Origin: Microtetraspora sp. NBRC 16547
GTDB taxonomy: Bacteria > Actinomycetota > Actinomycetes > Streptosporangiales > Streptosporangiaceae
Assembly (NCBI RefSeq): GCF_030268965.1
Contig: NZ_BSSE01000005.1
Coordinates: 265,205-329,204 of the forward strand
DNA: 64,000 nt
Direction of reading: 5' to 3'
Positions within the stretch are counted from its first letter, which is position 1. Each line of letters opens with the position of its first letter. The notes below the pieces were generated by a model. It worked only from the letters and a program-made list of their open reading frames with translations. It made no database searches and had not been told where the DNA came from. Shown here one piece after another: positions 51,334 to 62,245 of the stretch. The translations under genes were made by a program, and so were the position numbers.

Positions 51334-51373
51334 ACGCGCGTGGAGGGGGCGTTTTCGCCCCCTCCACGCGCGT
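51334..51373. terminator. bidirectional hairpin terminator
   Basis: An 18-bp perfect stem (ACGCGCGTGGAGGGGGCG and complement) with a TTTT loop sits between the convergent methyltransferase and mmsA genes. Confidence 0.85.
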
Positions 51374-51394
51374 CCTGAGGTCGCTAGCGGTTCG

Positions 51395-52886
<1,492 letters not shown>

Positions 52887-52900
<14 letters not shown>

Positions 52901-54182
52901 CGTTGACGGTCTCCAAAGCGGTGATCATGATTTCCAGACCCTCGCGGGCCTCGTCCTCGGTCAGGGTGAGCGGCGGCGCCATGCGCAGGGCGCTGCCCTG
53001 CAGGCCGCCCTTGCCGACGAGCAGGCCGAGCTTCCTGGTCTCCTCCATGAAGCGGGCGGCCAGCGCCGGAGCGGGCGCCTTGGTCACGGGGTCGGCGAGC
53101 TCGATCGCGAACATGAGACCCTTGCCGCGGATCTCCTTGACGATCGGCAGCCGGGTCGCGGCCTCGCGCAGGCCGGACATGATGATCTCGCCGGTCTTGG
53201 CGGCGTTGGCCTGCAGATCGTGGTCGAGCACGTAGTCGAGGGTGGCCGTGGCCGCCGCCATCGAGATGGGGTTGCCGCCGAAGGTGGCCACGCCGAGCGC
53301 GTGCGGCCCGTCCATCAGGTCGCCCCTGGCGACGATGCCGCCGACCGCGAAGCCGTTGCCAAGCCCCTTGGCGAAGGTCATCATGTCGGGCGTCACGCCG
53401 TGGTTCTGGATGCCGAAGAACGCGGATCCGGTACGGCCCCAGCCGGTCTGGACCTCGTCGGAGATGAAGAGGATGCCCTCCTCGTCCAGCACCTCCTTGT
53501 ACGCCGCGAACAGGCCGTCGGGGGCCATGGTGAAGCCGCCGACACCCTGGATGGGCTCGGCGATGAGCGCCGCGACGTTGTTGGTCACGCCGGTGGCCAG
53601 CACGTGCCGCAGGTCTTCGACGCACGCGGCGATGTACTCGGCGTCCGACATGCCGCGGAACTGGGTGAGGTGCCGGTCGGCGCCGTGCAGGAAGTGCACG
53701 TTGAGCGGCGACAGCGAGTTGTTCTTCCAGGCCCGGTTGCTGGTCACGCTGATGGCGCCGAAGGAGCGGCCGTGGTAGCTCTGCCGCATGGCCAGGACCT
53801 GGTCCGACTTGCGGGCGTAGGTGGCGAGCAGCAGCGCCGTCTCGTTCGCCTCGGTGCCGGAGTTGGTGAAGAAGACCTTGGCGTCCTTGATCCCGGACAG
53901 CTTGGCGATCTTCTCGGCCAGCTCGATCTGACCGCGCAGCAGGTACGCGGTGGACGTGTGGACCACACCGGTGGCGAGCTGGCGCTCGACCGCCTCGCGC
54001 ACCTCGGGCACGTCGTACCCGATCATGTTGGTCAGGATTCCGATGAAGAAGTCGAGGTAGCTCTTGCCTGAAGCGTCGACGACACGGTTGCCCTTGCCGC
54101 TGACGATCTCGATGGGCTCGGCATAGTTGAGAGCGAGCCAGTTGGGCATAACCGCGCGATGGCGGGCAAGAAGGTCCGACAT
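52887..54182 (-). CDS. class III omega-aminotransferase (beta-alanine/3-aminoisobutyrate type)
   Basis: PLP enzyme of 431 aa. NSGTEANETALLLA binds phosphate, SYHGRSFGA follows, Asp is in ISDEVQTGW, and the Schiff-base Lys272 is in TFAKGLGNG. Operon partner of mmsA, which would take the semialdehyde product. So beta-alanine or 3-aminoisobutyrate as amino donor is likely. ATG 54182 has no obvious ribosome site. The PucR regulator at 56791 is a possible activator. Confidence 0.87.
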
Positions 54183-54349
54183 AGTGTCGAGTATCTCGCT
54201 TCAGATGGACCGCTCCCAGCGGCAACATGTCGACTTTCTTCGGCTCAGGTTTACATCATGAAGTGACCTTCCAGACATCAGCATGTAATGACAAATGAAG
54301 ATACGGCCCCCGGGGCGCGGCGGCCGTACCTCATGGATCTTCCGGATGG

Positions 54350-55837
54350 TCAGGCGGAGGTGCTCGCGGTGGGCGCCCCCGCGACGGGAGCCTCGGACGC
54401 CGGAACCCCCGCGGCCGACGTGCGGCGCAGCACCAGGAGGGCCACAACCGCGGCGGCCAGGGAGCAGCCCACCCCGACGTAGGAGCCGATGGACATGGCC
54501 GACACGAACGCGTCCTTCGCCGTGGCGGCGAGCGACGGGTCCTTGAGCGCCAGCGCCCCACTGATCGAGTCGCGCGCCACCGCGGGAGCGGACTCGGGCA
54601 TGGCGGCGGTGTAGGACCCGGCGAGCACGCTGCCGAGCACCGCCACGGACAGCGCCATGCCCACCTGCTGGACGGTGTCGTTGAGCGCGGAGCCGACCCC
54701 CGCGTGCTCCGCCGGCACCGCCCCCATCAGGGTCGCGTACGCCGCCGGACCGGCGAGGCCGCCGCCGACGCCCATGATGATCAGGCTCGTGATGAGCACG
54801 GCGTACCCGCCGCTCAGAGTGGACAGCACGCCGAACCCGGCGGCCATGACGAACAGGCCGACCACGATCAGCGTGCGGTTGCTGACCTTCTTGCCCAGCC
54901 CGGCGCCGAGGCCGTTGAACATCAGCGCGGCGACGACGTACGGCAGCAGGGCGAGCCCGGCCTGCATCGGCTCGTAGCCGAGGACGAACTGGAGGTACTG
55001 CGTCAGCGCCAGCATCAGCGCGCCCGAGCCGAAGGACAGCAGCACGATCGAGAAGCACGCGCCGCTGAAGGACCGGTCACGGAACAGCCGCAGCGGGAGC
55101 ATCGGGTGCTCGACCTGGCGCTCCCAGAGCACGAACCCGCCGAGGGCGAGCACGGCGACCGCGACGTACAGCGGGTTGAGGCCGTCCGTGGGCATGGTGA
55201 TGACGATCCACACCAGCGCGGCCATTCCGACGATCGACAGGACGACGCCGACCGGGTCGATCTTCCGCACGGAGCCGCGCGACTCGGGCATCAGGACGAC
55301 CGCCGCGAGGATGGCCAGCGCGGCGATCGGCACGTTGAGCAGGAACACCGAGCCCCAGTAGTAGTGCTGGAGCAGGAACCCGCCGATCGTCGGCCCCGCG
55401 ATCACCCCGAGCATGGCGACCGAGCTCCAAGCGGCGATGGCCTTGCGCCGCTCCGACTCGTCGAAGACGGTGATCAGGATCGACAGCGTGGACGGCATGA
55501 TGAACGAGCCGCCGACGCCCATCAGCGCCCGCGCGCCGATCAGCTCCCACGGCTCCGTCGCGAGCATCGCGAGCACCGACGCCCCGCCGAAGAAGGCGAG
55601 GCCGATGATAAGCAGGCGGCGCCGGCCATACCGGTCGGAGAGGCTGCCCGCCGTGAGCAGCAGTCCCGCGAACACCAGCACGTACGAGTCGATGATCCAT
55701 TGGATGTCCGACGGGGTGGCGCCGAGATCGCGCATGAGCGCGGGGATCGCCAGGTTGAGCACGGTGTTGTCCACGACGAGGACGAGCAGGCTCAGGCAGA
55801 GGACGCCGAGGATCCACCATCGGCGTGGGTGCGACAT
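54350..55837 (-). CDS. MFS drug-efflux transporter, EmrB/QacA (DHA2) type
   Basis: Transporter of 495 aa with about fourteen helices. Markers: LDNTVLNLAIPA-type helix-one motif (VDNTVLNLAIPALM here), GSLSDRYGRRR after helix two, and GPTIGGFL in helix five. GAGGTGAAG precedes ATG 55837. Divergent from a TetR gene with two tandem operators between, the standard arrangement of an inducible efflux pump. Confidence 0.9.
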   Translation of the reverse strand: MSHPRRWWILGVLCLSLLVLVVDNTVLNLAIPALMRDLGATPSDIQWIIDSYVLVFAGLLLTAGSLSDRYGRRRLLIIGLAFFGGASVLAMLATEPWELIGARALMGVGGSFIMPSTLSILITVFDESERRKAIAAWSSVAMLGVIAGPTIGGFLLQHYYWGSVFLLNVPIAALAILAAVVLMPESRGSVRKIDPVGVVLSIVGMAALVWIVITMPTDGLNPLYVAVAVLALGGFVLWERQVEHPMLPLRLFRDRSFSGACFSIVLLSFGSGALMLALTQYLQFVLGYEPMQAGLALLPYVVAALMFNGLGAGLGKKVSNRTLIVVGLFVMAAGFGVLSTLSGGYAVLITSLIIMGVGGGLAGPAAYATLMGAVPAEHAGVGSALNDTVQQVGMALSVAVLGSVLAGSYTAAMPESAPAVARDSISGALALKDPSLAATAKDAFVSAMSIGSYVGVGCSLAAAVVALLVLRRTSAAGVPASEAPVAGAPTASTSA

Positions 55838-55856
55838 TGATCTTCACCTCGAACAG

Positions 55857-55897
55857 TGTGCGATTAGACTCGGACACTGTACGATAAAACTCGTACA
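55857..55897. promoter_or_regulatory. two tandem TetR operators
   Basis: TGTACGA-N6-TCGTACA at 55878-55897 is perfect. TGTGCGA-N6-TCGGACA at 55857-55876 is an imperfect copy one base away. Both lie between the efflux pump and its tetR gene. Confidence 0.8.
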
Positions 55898-55922
55898 CCG
55901 TGCGAGGAACTATTCTGTGACG

Positions 55923-56708
55923 ATGTCAGCGAAGCCCTTCTCGTCTGTCTGGACCCGCGAACCCAAGGGGCGGCGCGAGCAAGGACTCAGCCGTGACCAG
56001 ATCGTCCGCGCCGCCCTCGAACTGCTCGACGAGGAGGGGCTCGACGCGCTCAGCATGCGCAAGCTCGGTGCCCGGATCGGCGCGGGCGCGACCAGCCTCT
56101 ACTGGCATGTCGCCAACAAGGACGAGCTGCTCGAACTCGCCATGGACGAGGTCTACCGCGAGGTGCCGAAACCCGTCGGGGCGAGCTGGCGCGAGACCGC
56201 GGGAGCCATCGCGTGGGGCCTGCGCGGCGCGATCCTCGCGCACCCGTGGTGCGTCAGGCTCATCGGAGTGCTGCCGGGCATCGGGCCGAACGCGCTGGTG
56301 ATGTCGGACCTGCTGGTCAAGGCGTGCAAGAAGGCCGGGTTCCAGGGCATCGACATCGACTTCGCCGTCGGGGCCGTCGTCGCGTACGCCCTCGGCTCCG
56401 CCGTACCCGAGGCGGCGTGGCGCGGCATGCTGAACCGTTCGGGCGACTCCCCGTGCGAGGCCCAGACCGAGATGATGCCGACGATCGAGGGACTGGCCGC
56501 CGGGCACCCCGACCTGCTCGAACGCTACAAGGACTACATCGCCAGCGGCGTCGATCCCTTGACCGGACGGCAGATCGCCTTCGACTACGGCCTGGTCGCA
56601 CTGCTCGACGGCCTCGACGCGCGCCGTGGCGGACAGGCGGGCGGGCAGAGCGGCTCGCGGGGCACCAAGGACGGCGGCGCGCCCCGTGTGTCCGAAATGC
56701 GGCCGTAG
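55923..56708 (+). CDS. TetR-family regulator of the efflux pump
   Basis: Regulator of 261 aa. The HTH is LSMRKLGARIGAGATSLYWH and the C-terminus is of the TetR_C_1 (tetracycline-repressor-like) type. A Gly/Gln-rich tail follows residue 235. ATG 55923 lies 26 bases after the second operator. It very probably represses both itself and the DHA2 pump. Confidence 0.88.
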   Translation: MSAKPFSSVWTREPKGRREQGLSRDQIVRAALELLDEEGLDALSMRKLGARIGAGATSLYWHVANKDELLELAMDEVYREVPKPVGASWRETAGAIAWGLRGAILAHPWCVRLIGVLPGIGPNALVMSDLLVKACKKAGFQGIDIDFAVGAVVAYALGSAVPEAAWRGMLNRSGDSPCEAQTEMMPTIEGLAAGHPDLLERYKDYIASGVDPLTGRQIAFDYGLVALLDGLDARRGGQAGGQSGSRGTKDGGAPRVSEMRP

Positions 56709-56790
56709 CGGCGGGGTGGACCGGATCGGAGCACCGCGTCATCCTGTCAGGCTGCCCCTCATCGACCTTACATAATGATCAGGTAGCCTC

Positions 56791-58407
56791 ATGGGCATGC
56801 TACCGACGGTCGCCGATGTTCTCGCGCTGGACGCCGTCCGGCGTGGCAACCCACGGGTGGTCGCGGGCGCGGACCGGCTGGACACGCGCGTGCGCTGGGT
56901 CCATGTCGGCGAGATCAGCGATATCGCCACCATGCTGCGCGGCGGGGAGCTCGTGCTGACCACGGGCGTCGCCCTGCCCGACGAGCCGGACAAGCTCGCG
57001 GACTACATCGCCGACCTCGCCGCGGTCGGCGTCTCCGGCCTCGTGGTCGAGCTCGGGCGCAAGTTCGTCCGCGAGCTGCCCCGGGGAGTCGTCAAGGCCG
57101 CCGAGGAGCACGGGCTGCCCCTGATCGCGCTGGCCCGCGAGACCCCGTTCGTGCAGATCACCGAGTCGGTGCATGCCCGGATCATCGACATCCAGCTCCA
57201 GGAGCTGCGGGCGTCCGAGCAGCTGCACGAGGTGTTCACCGAGCTGTCGGTCGAAGGGGCCTCTCCGGCCGAGGTGCTCGGCCAGGTCGCCCGCTTCTCC
57301 GGCCGCCCGGTCCTGCTGGAGAACCTCGCCCACCAGGTGCTCGCCTGCGACACCGCGGGCCGCGACACCGGAACGCTGCTGGCGAGCTGGGAGACGCGCT
57401 CCCGCGCCGTCTCCCCCGACGAGCGCACCGCGTACGACGCGGCCTCCGGCTGGCTGATCACCATGGTCGGCGCCCGGGGTCAGGACTGGGGCCGGCTGAT
57501 CCTGCTCTGCGACGGCGAGCCCAGCCCGCGTGACATCGTGCTCGCCGAGCGGGCCGCCACCACGCTCGCGCTCAGCCGCCTCCTCGAACGCCACCAGGAG
57601 TCCCTGGAGCGCCAGGCGCACGGCACGATCATCACCGGCATCCTGACCCACGCGTACGCCGACCCGGAGGAGGCCGCCGCACGGGCCCGCGCGGTCGGCG
57701 TGCCGCTCACCGGCAGGAAGCTGGTCAGCGCGGTCATCCGGCTCACCGGACCCACCGACACCGCGCTGGGCGAGCAGGCCCAGCTCGGGGAGCTGGCCGA
57801 GGCCGGCGCCGCCGCGTGCCGCGTCGCGAAGCTGCCCGCCCTGGTCGGCACGCTCGACCAGAACCACGTCGGTCTGCTGCTTCCCCTTCCCCCGCGTTCG
57901 ACGGCCGAGGCCGCGCTGAACGCACTCGCCGACCGGCTCCGCGCCTCCTACACCGGCACCTTCGTCCTCGCGGCGGGGTCCGTGGTCGAGTCCATCAGGG
58001 ACGTACGGCGCAGCTTCCTCGAAGCCGAGCAGGTGGCGGACGTGGCGGTGCGCCAGCCCGACGGGCGGGCGTTCTACCGCCTGCCCGACCTGCGGCTGCG
58101 CGGCCTGCTCCACCTGCTGCGAGACGACTCGCGGATGCAGACCTTCGCCGAGCGCGAGCTGGGCACCCTCCTGGCCCATGACGCCCAGCGCAACGGCGAC
58201 CTGACCCGCATCCTGCGGATCTACCTGGACGCCGGGCGCAACAAGGCCGTCGCCGCGCAGAAGGCCCACCTGTCCCGGCCGGCGTTCTACGACCGGCTGC
58301 GACGGCTCGAACGCGTACTGGACACCGATCTGGACGATGTTGAATCATGCCTGTCACTTCATGTGGCACTGCTTGCCTTGGAATCCTTCCGGAGGGAGGC
58401 CCGTTGA
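56791..58407 (+). CDS. PucR-family regulator
   Basis: Regulator of 538 aa: N-terminal PucR domain (MLRGGELVLTTGVALP), middle domain and C-terminal HTH_30 (AVAAQKAHLSRPAFYDRLRR). Its stop overlaps the TTG start of the P1 peptidase gene, so the regulator is made together with the peptidase and cupin. The start is ATG 56791 or 56797; CATAAT about 18 bases upstream may be the -10. It likely responds to an amino-acid-like compound released by the peptidase. Confidence 0.86.
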   Translation: MGMLPTVADVLALDAVRRGNPRVVAGADRLDTRVRWVHVGEISDIATMLRGGELVLTTGVALPDEPDKLADYIADLAAVGVSGLVVELGRKFVRELPRGVVKAAEEHGLPLIALARETPFVQITESVHARIIDIQLQELRASEQLHEVFTELSVEGASPAEVLGQVARFSGRPVLLENLAHQVLACDTAGRDTGTLLASWETRSRAVSPDERTAYDAASGWLITMVGARGQDWGRLILLCDGEPSPRDIVLAERAATTLALSRLLERHQESLERQAHGTIITGILTHAYADPEEAAARARAVGVPLTGRKLVSAVIRLTGPTDTALGEQAQLGELAEAGAAACRVAKLPALVGTLDQNHVGLLLPLPPRSTAEAALNALADRLRASYTGTFVLAAGSVVESIRDVRRSFLEAEQVADVAVRQPDGRAFYRLPDLRLRGLLHLLRDDSRMQTFAERELGTLLAHDAQRNGDLTRILRIYLDAGRNKAVAAQKAHLSRPAFYDRLRRLERVLDTDLDDVESCLSLHVALLALESFRREAR

Positions 58408-59462
58408 GGGCTCGCGAGCACGGCATCGTCATCGGCACAGGAACGCCCGGACCGCACAACGCCATCACCGACGTCGCCGGAATGCGTGTCGGCCACACCA
58501 CGCTGATCAGTGGTGAGGGCCCCCGGGTCACCGGTCGGGGCCCGATCCGCACCGGAGTGACGGTCATCCTCCCCCACGGAGGTTCGACCTTCGACGAGCC
58601 GCTGTACGCCGGCCTCCACTGGCTCAACGGCTGCGGCGAGATCACCGGCATGGCGTCCCTCGATGAGTTCGGTATGCTCACCTCCCCGATCGCCCTGACC
58701 AACACCGCCTCGGTGGGCGTGGTCAGGGACACGTTGGTGGAGATCGAGGTCATCGGCGGCAGGCAGGCGTGGTCGCTGCCGGTCGTGGGTGAGACATGGG
58801 ACGGCCGACTCAACGACATCAACGGCCAGCACGTCCGGCGTGAGCACGTCCACCAGGCGTACCGCGAGGCCAGTGACGGCCCGGTCGCCGAGGGCTCGGT
58901 CGGCGGCGGAACCGGCATGATCTGCCATGGTTTCAAGGGCGGCATCGGTACGGCCTCACGGGTCGTGGACGGCTACACGGTCGGCGTCCTCGTCCAGGCC
59001 AACCACGGCAGGAGAGACCGGCTGACGGTCAACGGGGTCAACGTCGGCGCGCGGCTGCCCGCCGAGCCGGTGGCGCACGAGGGCGCCGGTTCGATCATCG
59101 GGATCGTGGCGACCGACGCACCGCTCCTCCCCCACCAGTGCAGGCGGCTCGCGCAGCGGGCCGGGCTCGGCGTCGCCAGGACCGGCGGTGCGGGCGAGAA
59201 CTTCAGCGGCGACGGTTTCCTGTGCTTCTCCACCGGCAACAGGAACCTCCCCTCGGCGGCGCTGGACTCGAACACGCCGCGCACGTACCAGGTGACCGTA
59301 CTCTCCGACGAGCACATCGACCCGCTGTTCTACGCGGTCATCGAGGCGACCGAGGAGGCAATCGTCAACGCGCTGGTCGCGGCTGAGACCATGACCGGGG
59401 CTGACGATCTGACCGTTACCGGCCTCGATGGGGCCACTCTGGCAAAGGTGCTGACCACATGA
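58404..59462 (+). CDS. P1-family (DmpA-type) aminopeptidase
   Basis: Self-processing N-terminal-nucleophile hydrolase of 352 aa, family S58/P1. The cleavage site is GAG-SIIGIVATDAP, so Ser230 would become the new N-terminus. GTGTPGPHNAITDV is near the start. Relatives are D-aminopeptidase DmpA and beta-peptidyl aminopeptidase BapA. I chose TTG 58404 because GGAGGGAGG lies four bases upstream and it overlaps the PucR stop (TTGA). Together with the cupin, aminotransferase and MmsA this suggests release and breakdown of beta-amino acids. Confidence 0.85.
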   Translation: MRAREHGIVIGTGTPGPHNAITDVAGMRVGHTTLISGEGPRVTGRGPIRTGVTVILPHGGSTFDEPLYAGLHWLNGCGEITGMASLDEFGMLTSPIALTNTASVGVVRDTLVEIEVIGGRQAWSLPVVGETWDGRLNDINGQHVRREHVHQAYREASDGPVAEGSVGGGTGMICHGFKGGIGTASRVVDGYTVGVLVQANHGRRDRLTVNGVNVGARLPAEPVAHEGAGSIIGIVATDAPLLPHQCRRLAQRAGLGVARTGGAGENFSGDGFLCFSTGNRNLPSAALDSNTPRTYQVTVLSDEHIDPLFYAVIEATEEAIVNALVAAETMTGADDLTVTGLDGATLAKVLTT

Positions 59463-59806
59463 TTTCTGACAACCTGGCCGCCGCCGGGGCCATCGCCCTC
59501 CCCGTCGCCGACGTGGAGCTGGAGCCGTACGACCTGGACCCGGGCCAGATCGTCTCCGGGAACCCGCGCGTGGCGCTGGCGCAGCTCAGCCCGGGCCGGG
59601 GCGTGTGGGAGATCACGCCGGGCGTGGTCACCGACGTCGAGGCCGACGAGATCTTCGTCGTGCTCACCGGCCGCGCCACGATCGAGGTGGAGGGCGGGGA
59701 CACCGTCGAGGTCGGCCCCGGCGACGTCTGCCTGCTGGCCGAGGGCGCCAAGACGACCTGGACCGTTCACGAGACGCTCCGGAAGGTGTACCACTCCCAA
59801 TCCTGA
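59459..59806 (+). CDS. small cupin-domain protein
   Basis: Single-domain cupin of 115 aa (Cupin_3/EutQ-like). Motif ADEIFVVLTGRATIEVEGGD is followed by VEVGPGDVCLLAEG and a final Trp/His strand. It overlaps the peptidase stop (ATGA) and is the last gene of the pucR-peptidase-cupin operon. No enzyme activity can be assigned. Confidence 0.82.
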   Translation: MISDNLAAAGAIALPVADVELEPYDLDPGQIVSGNPRVALAQLSPGRGVWEITPGVVTDVEADEIFVVLTGRATIEVEGGDTVEVGPGDVCLLAEGAKTTWTVHETLRKVYHSQS

Positions 59807-59842
59807 CCCCGGGAGCGGTTTTCTCACCCGGGTGTAAGACCT

Positions 59843-59885
59843 ATCGCACCGTGCACGCTGCGTACCGCGGCGTGCACGGTGCGAT
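59843..59885. promoter_or_regulatory. 15-bp inverted repeat overlapping a start codon
   Basis: ATCGCACCGTGCACG (59843-59857) and its exact complement (59871-59885) are 13 bases apart. The right arm includes the first two bases of the next gene's ATG. It may be an operator, a translation-blocking hairpin or the terminator of the cupin operon. Confidence 0.6.
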
Positions 59886-60114
59886 GTGGTTTTCTCGAAG
59901 GGTGCAGACGACCAGCGAACCTGAGATCAGTCCGGACACCGTGGTCCGCGCCCTGTCCGCCCGCTTCCCCCGATGGACGATCTGGTGGGGTAAGTCCACC
60001 TCGCACTATTGGGGACTCTCCCAGCGTCGTGGGGGTGTTCTCGTCTACGTCGAGGCCCGTTCGGCGCAGGAGTTCATGCAGCGGGCCCGTGACATGGACT
60101 TCCGCCACCCTTAG
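59884..60114 (+). CDS. small conserved hypothetical protein
   Basis: Protein of 76 aa. The pattern TVVRALSARFPRWTIWWGKS followed by TSHYWGLS and LVYVEARSAQEF is one I recall as frequent in Streptosporangiales and Streptomyces short proteins, function unknown. Start ATG 59884 lies at the end of a long inverted repeat and lacks a ribosome site; GTG at 59902 is an alternative. Confidence 0.6.
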   Translation: MWFSRRVQTTSEPEISPDTVVRALSARFPRWTIWWGKSTSHYWGLSQRRGGVLVYVEARSAQEFMQRARDMDFRHP

Positions 60115-60231
60115 CGATTTATCCCCTTTAAGGGGGAATGTCGCAATTGCCGGAAATTGCCAGTGCGAATCTCGCCACATTTTCTCGCATTTGGCGGTTT
60201 TAGCCCACATTGCATTGTCTTTCTCGCCACG

Positions 60232-60250
60232 ATGGTCATTTCACGACCAT
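60232..60250. promoter_or_regulatory. short inverted repeat before the phosphodiester glycosidase gene
   Basis: ATGGTC-N7-GACCAT sits 17 bases before the start codon, just ahead of the ribosome site. A second pair, GCAATT/AATTGC at 60143-60160, lies upstream. The 153-bp gap is otherwise AT-rich promoter-like DNA. Confidence 0.35.
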
Positions 60251-60267
60251 GAACGGGAGAGACCGCA

Positions 60268-61746
60268 ATGAAACGCCGCCTGATCGCCGGCGCAGCCGCC
60301 CTGGTTGTGGGGATACCGATGGTTGTCGGGATGACCACGGCCACCGCCACCGCCGCTCCGGTCAACGGCCTGCCCACGACCGCATTCCCCCTGGGCCAGC
60401 CAGGCATCCCGAAATCGGCGCACAAGCCCCTCGCTGCCGGCATCGACTATTTCACCGTGAAGCACGGCACCTCCACGGACGGCTACACGGTGAGCGTCAC
60501 CGTCGGGGGCAAGGATTTCATGACCGAATCCACCGCGCAGACACAGGCGCTCGCGGTCCAGGACGCCGGGATGACGCCGACGATCGTCAAGTTCACCCGG
60601 CCCGCCGTCGCGGACTTCCCCGCCCAGGACTTCTGGGCGGTCCGCGTCGGCTCCTGGGCGCTGAAGGACAAGGACGAGGCCGTCAAGGTCGTGAAGGAGC
60701 TCAAGAAGGCCGGCATCAGCTCCCTGGTCGACTTCACCGGTGACGACGGCTTCCAGACCACCGGCCCGTGGTTGATGCGGGTCGTCACCATCGACCCGCG
60801 CACGTTCCGCGGCTCCTTCCGCTCCTCCCTCGGCGTCAGCGTGGCCAAGCGGGAGACGGTCTCCTCGATGGCCAACGCCGCCGGAGCCGCGGTCGCCGTG
60901 AACGGCGGGTTCTTCGACATCCACACGCTCAAGAACCTGCGCGGCGACCCCACCGGACTCTCCGTCGTCGACGGAAAGCTGCTCAGCGAGGCCGTACCCG
61001 GCCGCATCGGCCTCGTGCTCCGAGGACGTACGGCCCGCATCACCGAGTTGTCCTCCAGCGTGGTCGCGACCGCCTCCGGCAGCGGCAACGCCGTCGTCGC
61101 GGGAGTGAACCGGGTCGCCAAGCCGGACGAGCTCGTCATGTACACCGAGGAGTTCGGAGCCAAGACCCCGAAGGACGACGGGGCCGAAGCCGTGCTCGAC
61201 GCCTCGGGCAAGGTCATCGCGGTCCGGTCGCCTGGCGCCGCCGTCACCCGGGGCACCCGCGTCCTGCACGGCGTCGGCGCCGCGGCCGACTGGCTGTGGG
61301 AGAACGCCACGGAGGGCACCACCATCCAGGTGAAGACCACCGTGACGGACCTGCGGACGAAGCGGACCATCCCGCTGACCCCGGACACCAGCATCATCGC
61401 CGGCGCTATCGGGCTGGTCCGCGGCGGCCAGACCTCGATCACCGCGCAGCGGGACGGCATGGCGAATGTCAACATGATCCTGCGCCGTCACCCCCGCACG
61501 CTCGCCGGAGTGACCTCCTCCGGAAAGCTGATCCTGGCCGTGGTCGACGGCAGGGACCCCGGAAGCACGGTCGGCGCGTCCTTCATCGAGGCCGCGCAGA
61601 TCATGCGCTGGCTTGGCGCCCGCGACGCGATCAACCTGGACGGCGGCGGTTCCAGCACCATGGTGATCGGCAAGAAGGTCGTCAACCACCCGTCCGACGG
61701 CGTCGAGCGCGGTGTCGGTGACGCCCTCCTCGTCATGCCCAAGTGA
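60268..61746 (+). CDS. secreted phosphodiester glycosidase (NAGPA-like) family protein
   Basis: Exported protein of 492 aa. Signal peptide about 1-30 (ends ATATAA). Residues about 55-160 form a SPOR-like region (VGSWALKDKDEAVKVVKEL). The C-terminal half is the phosphodiester-glycosidase domain (PF09992) with AVNGGFFD and NLDGGGSSTM. The family removes terminal GlcNAc from phosphodiester-linked glycans, and in actinomycetes may act on wall polymers. GGGAGAG precedes ATG 60268. A strong terminator follows. Confidence 0.85.
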   Translation: MKRRLIAGAAALVVGIPMVVGMTTATATAAPVNGLPTTAFPLGQPGIPKSAHKPLAAGIDYFTVKHGTSTDGYTVSVTVGGKDFMTESTAQTQALAVQDAGMTPTIVKFTRPAVADFPAQDFWAVRVGSWALKDKDEAVKVVKELKKAGISSLVDFTGDDGFQTTGPWLMRVVTIDPRTFRGSFRSSLGVSVAKRETVSSMANAAGAAVAVNGGFFDIHTLKNLRGDPTGLSVVDGKLLSEAVPGRIGLVLRGRTARITELSSSVVATASGSGNAVVAGVNRVAKPDELVMYTEEFGAKTPKDDGAEAVLDASGKVIAVRSPGAAVTRGTRVLHGVGAAADWLWENATEGTTIQVKTTVTDLRTKRTIPLTPDTSIIAGAIGLVRGGQTSITAQRDGMANVNMILRRHPRTLAGVTSSGKLILAVVDGRDPGSTVGASFIEAAQIMRWLGARDAINLDGGGSSTMVIGKKVVNHPSDGVERGVGDALLVMPK

Positions 61747-61790
61747 CCGCATGACGCACTGATCCCGGCCTGGAGATTCACCACGCCAGG

Positions 61791-61830
61791 AGCGGCCCCT
61801 CGGCACGAATCGACGTGCCGAGGGGCCGCT
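61791..61830 (+). terminator. hairpin terminator after the phosphodiester glycosidase gene
   Basis: AGCGGCCCCTCGGCACG pairs perfectly with 61814-61830 (17-bp stem, 6-base loop), 45 bases past the stop. Confidence 0.82.
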
Positions 61831-61916
61831 TGCGTCTTCCGATCCCACCACGTGGGGCAGCCGAGAACGGCGCGCCGCCTCGCAAGCGGGCAGGAACAGT
61901 GCGCGCCGGTTACGGC

Positions 61917-62027
61917 GCGGGCTGGTGAGTTGGCGGGCTGGTGGGTTGGCGGGCTGGTGACGTGGCGGGCTGGTGGGTTGGCAGGCTGGTGACGTGGCGG
62001 GCTGGTGGGTTGGCAGGCTGGTGACGT
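61917..62027. repeat. 16-bp tandem repeat, six full copies and a partial
   Basis: Units of GGCGGGCTGGTGGGTT and GGCRGGCTGGTGACGT alternate from 61932 to 62027, with a partial copy at 61917-61931. The alternation gives a 32-bp higher-order period. It lies in the 470-bp gene-free stretch between the glycosidase and phhA genes. Confidence 0.9.
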
Positions 62028-62040
62028 GGTGGTGCGCGCT

Positions 62041-62245
62041 GTTACAGCGGCTGAAACGATCTCCGCGACGCTGTTCGGCTCGCCGGTTCGAGACGATCTC
62101 CGCGACGCCGCTCGGCCAGCCAGTTCAGCCGACTGAGACGATCTCCGCGATGCTGTGGAGGCCGGCCGATTCAGCCGCCTGACACCATCCGCGCGACGCT
62201 GTGGAGGCCGGCCGGTTCAGCCGGCTGACACGATTCGAGCGATGC
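62041..62245. repeat. about 46-bp tandem repeat derived from the phhA 3' end, five degenerate copies
   Basis: The motif CTGAnACGATCTCCGCGA and variants recur at about 62051, 62088, 62133, 62179 and 62225. The last copy is the end of phhA (its codons for SIARIVSAG and stop). The other four extend downstream of the gene. Spacings are about 46, 46, 45 and 37 bases. Confidence 0.82.

Noticed and set aside
61917..62245. CRISPR array
   Set aside because: Repeats are contiguous with no unique spacers, and no cas genes are near.
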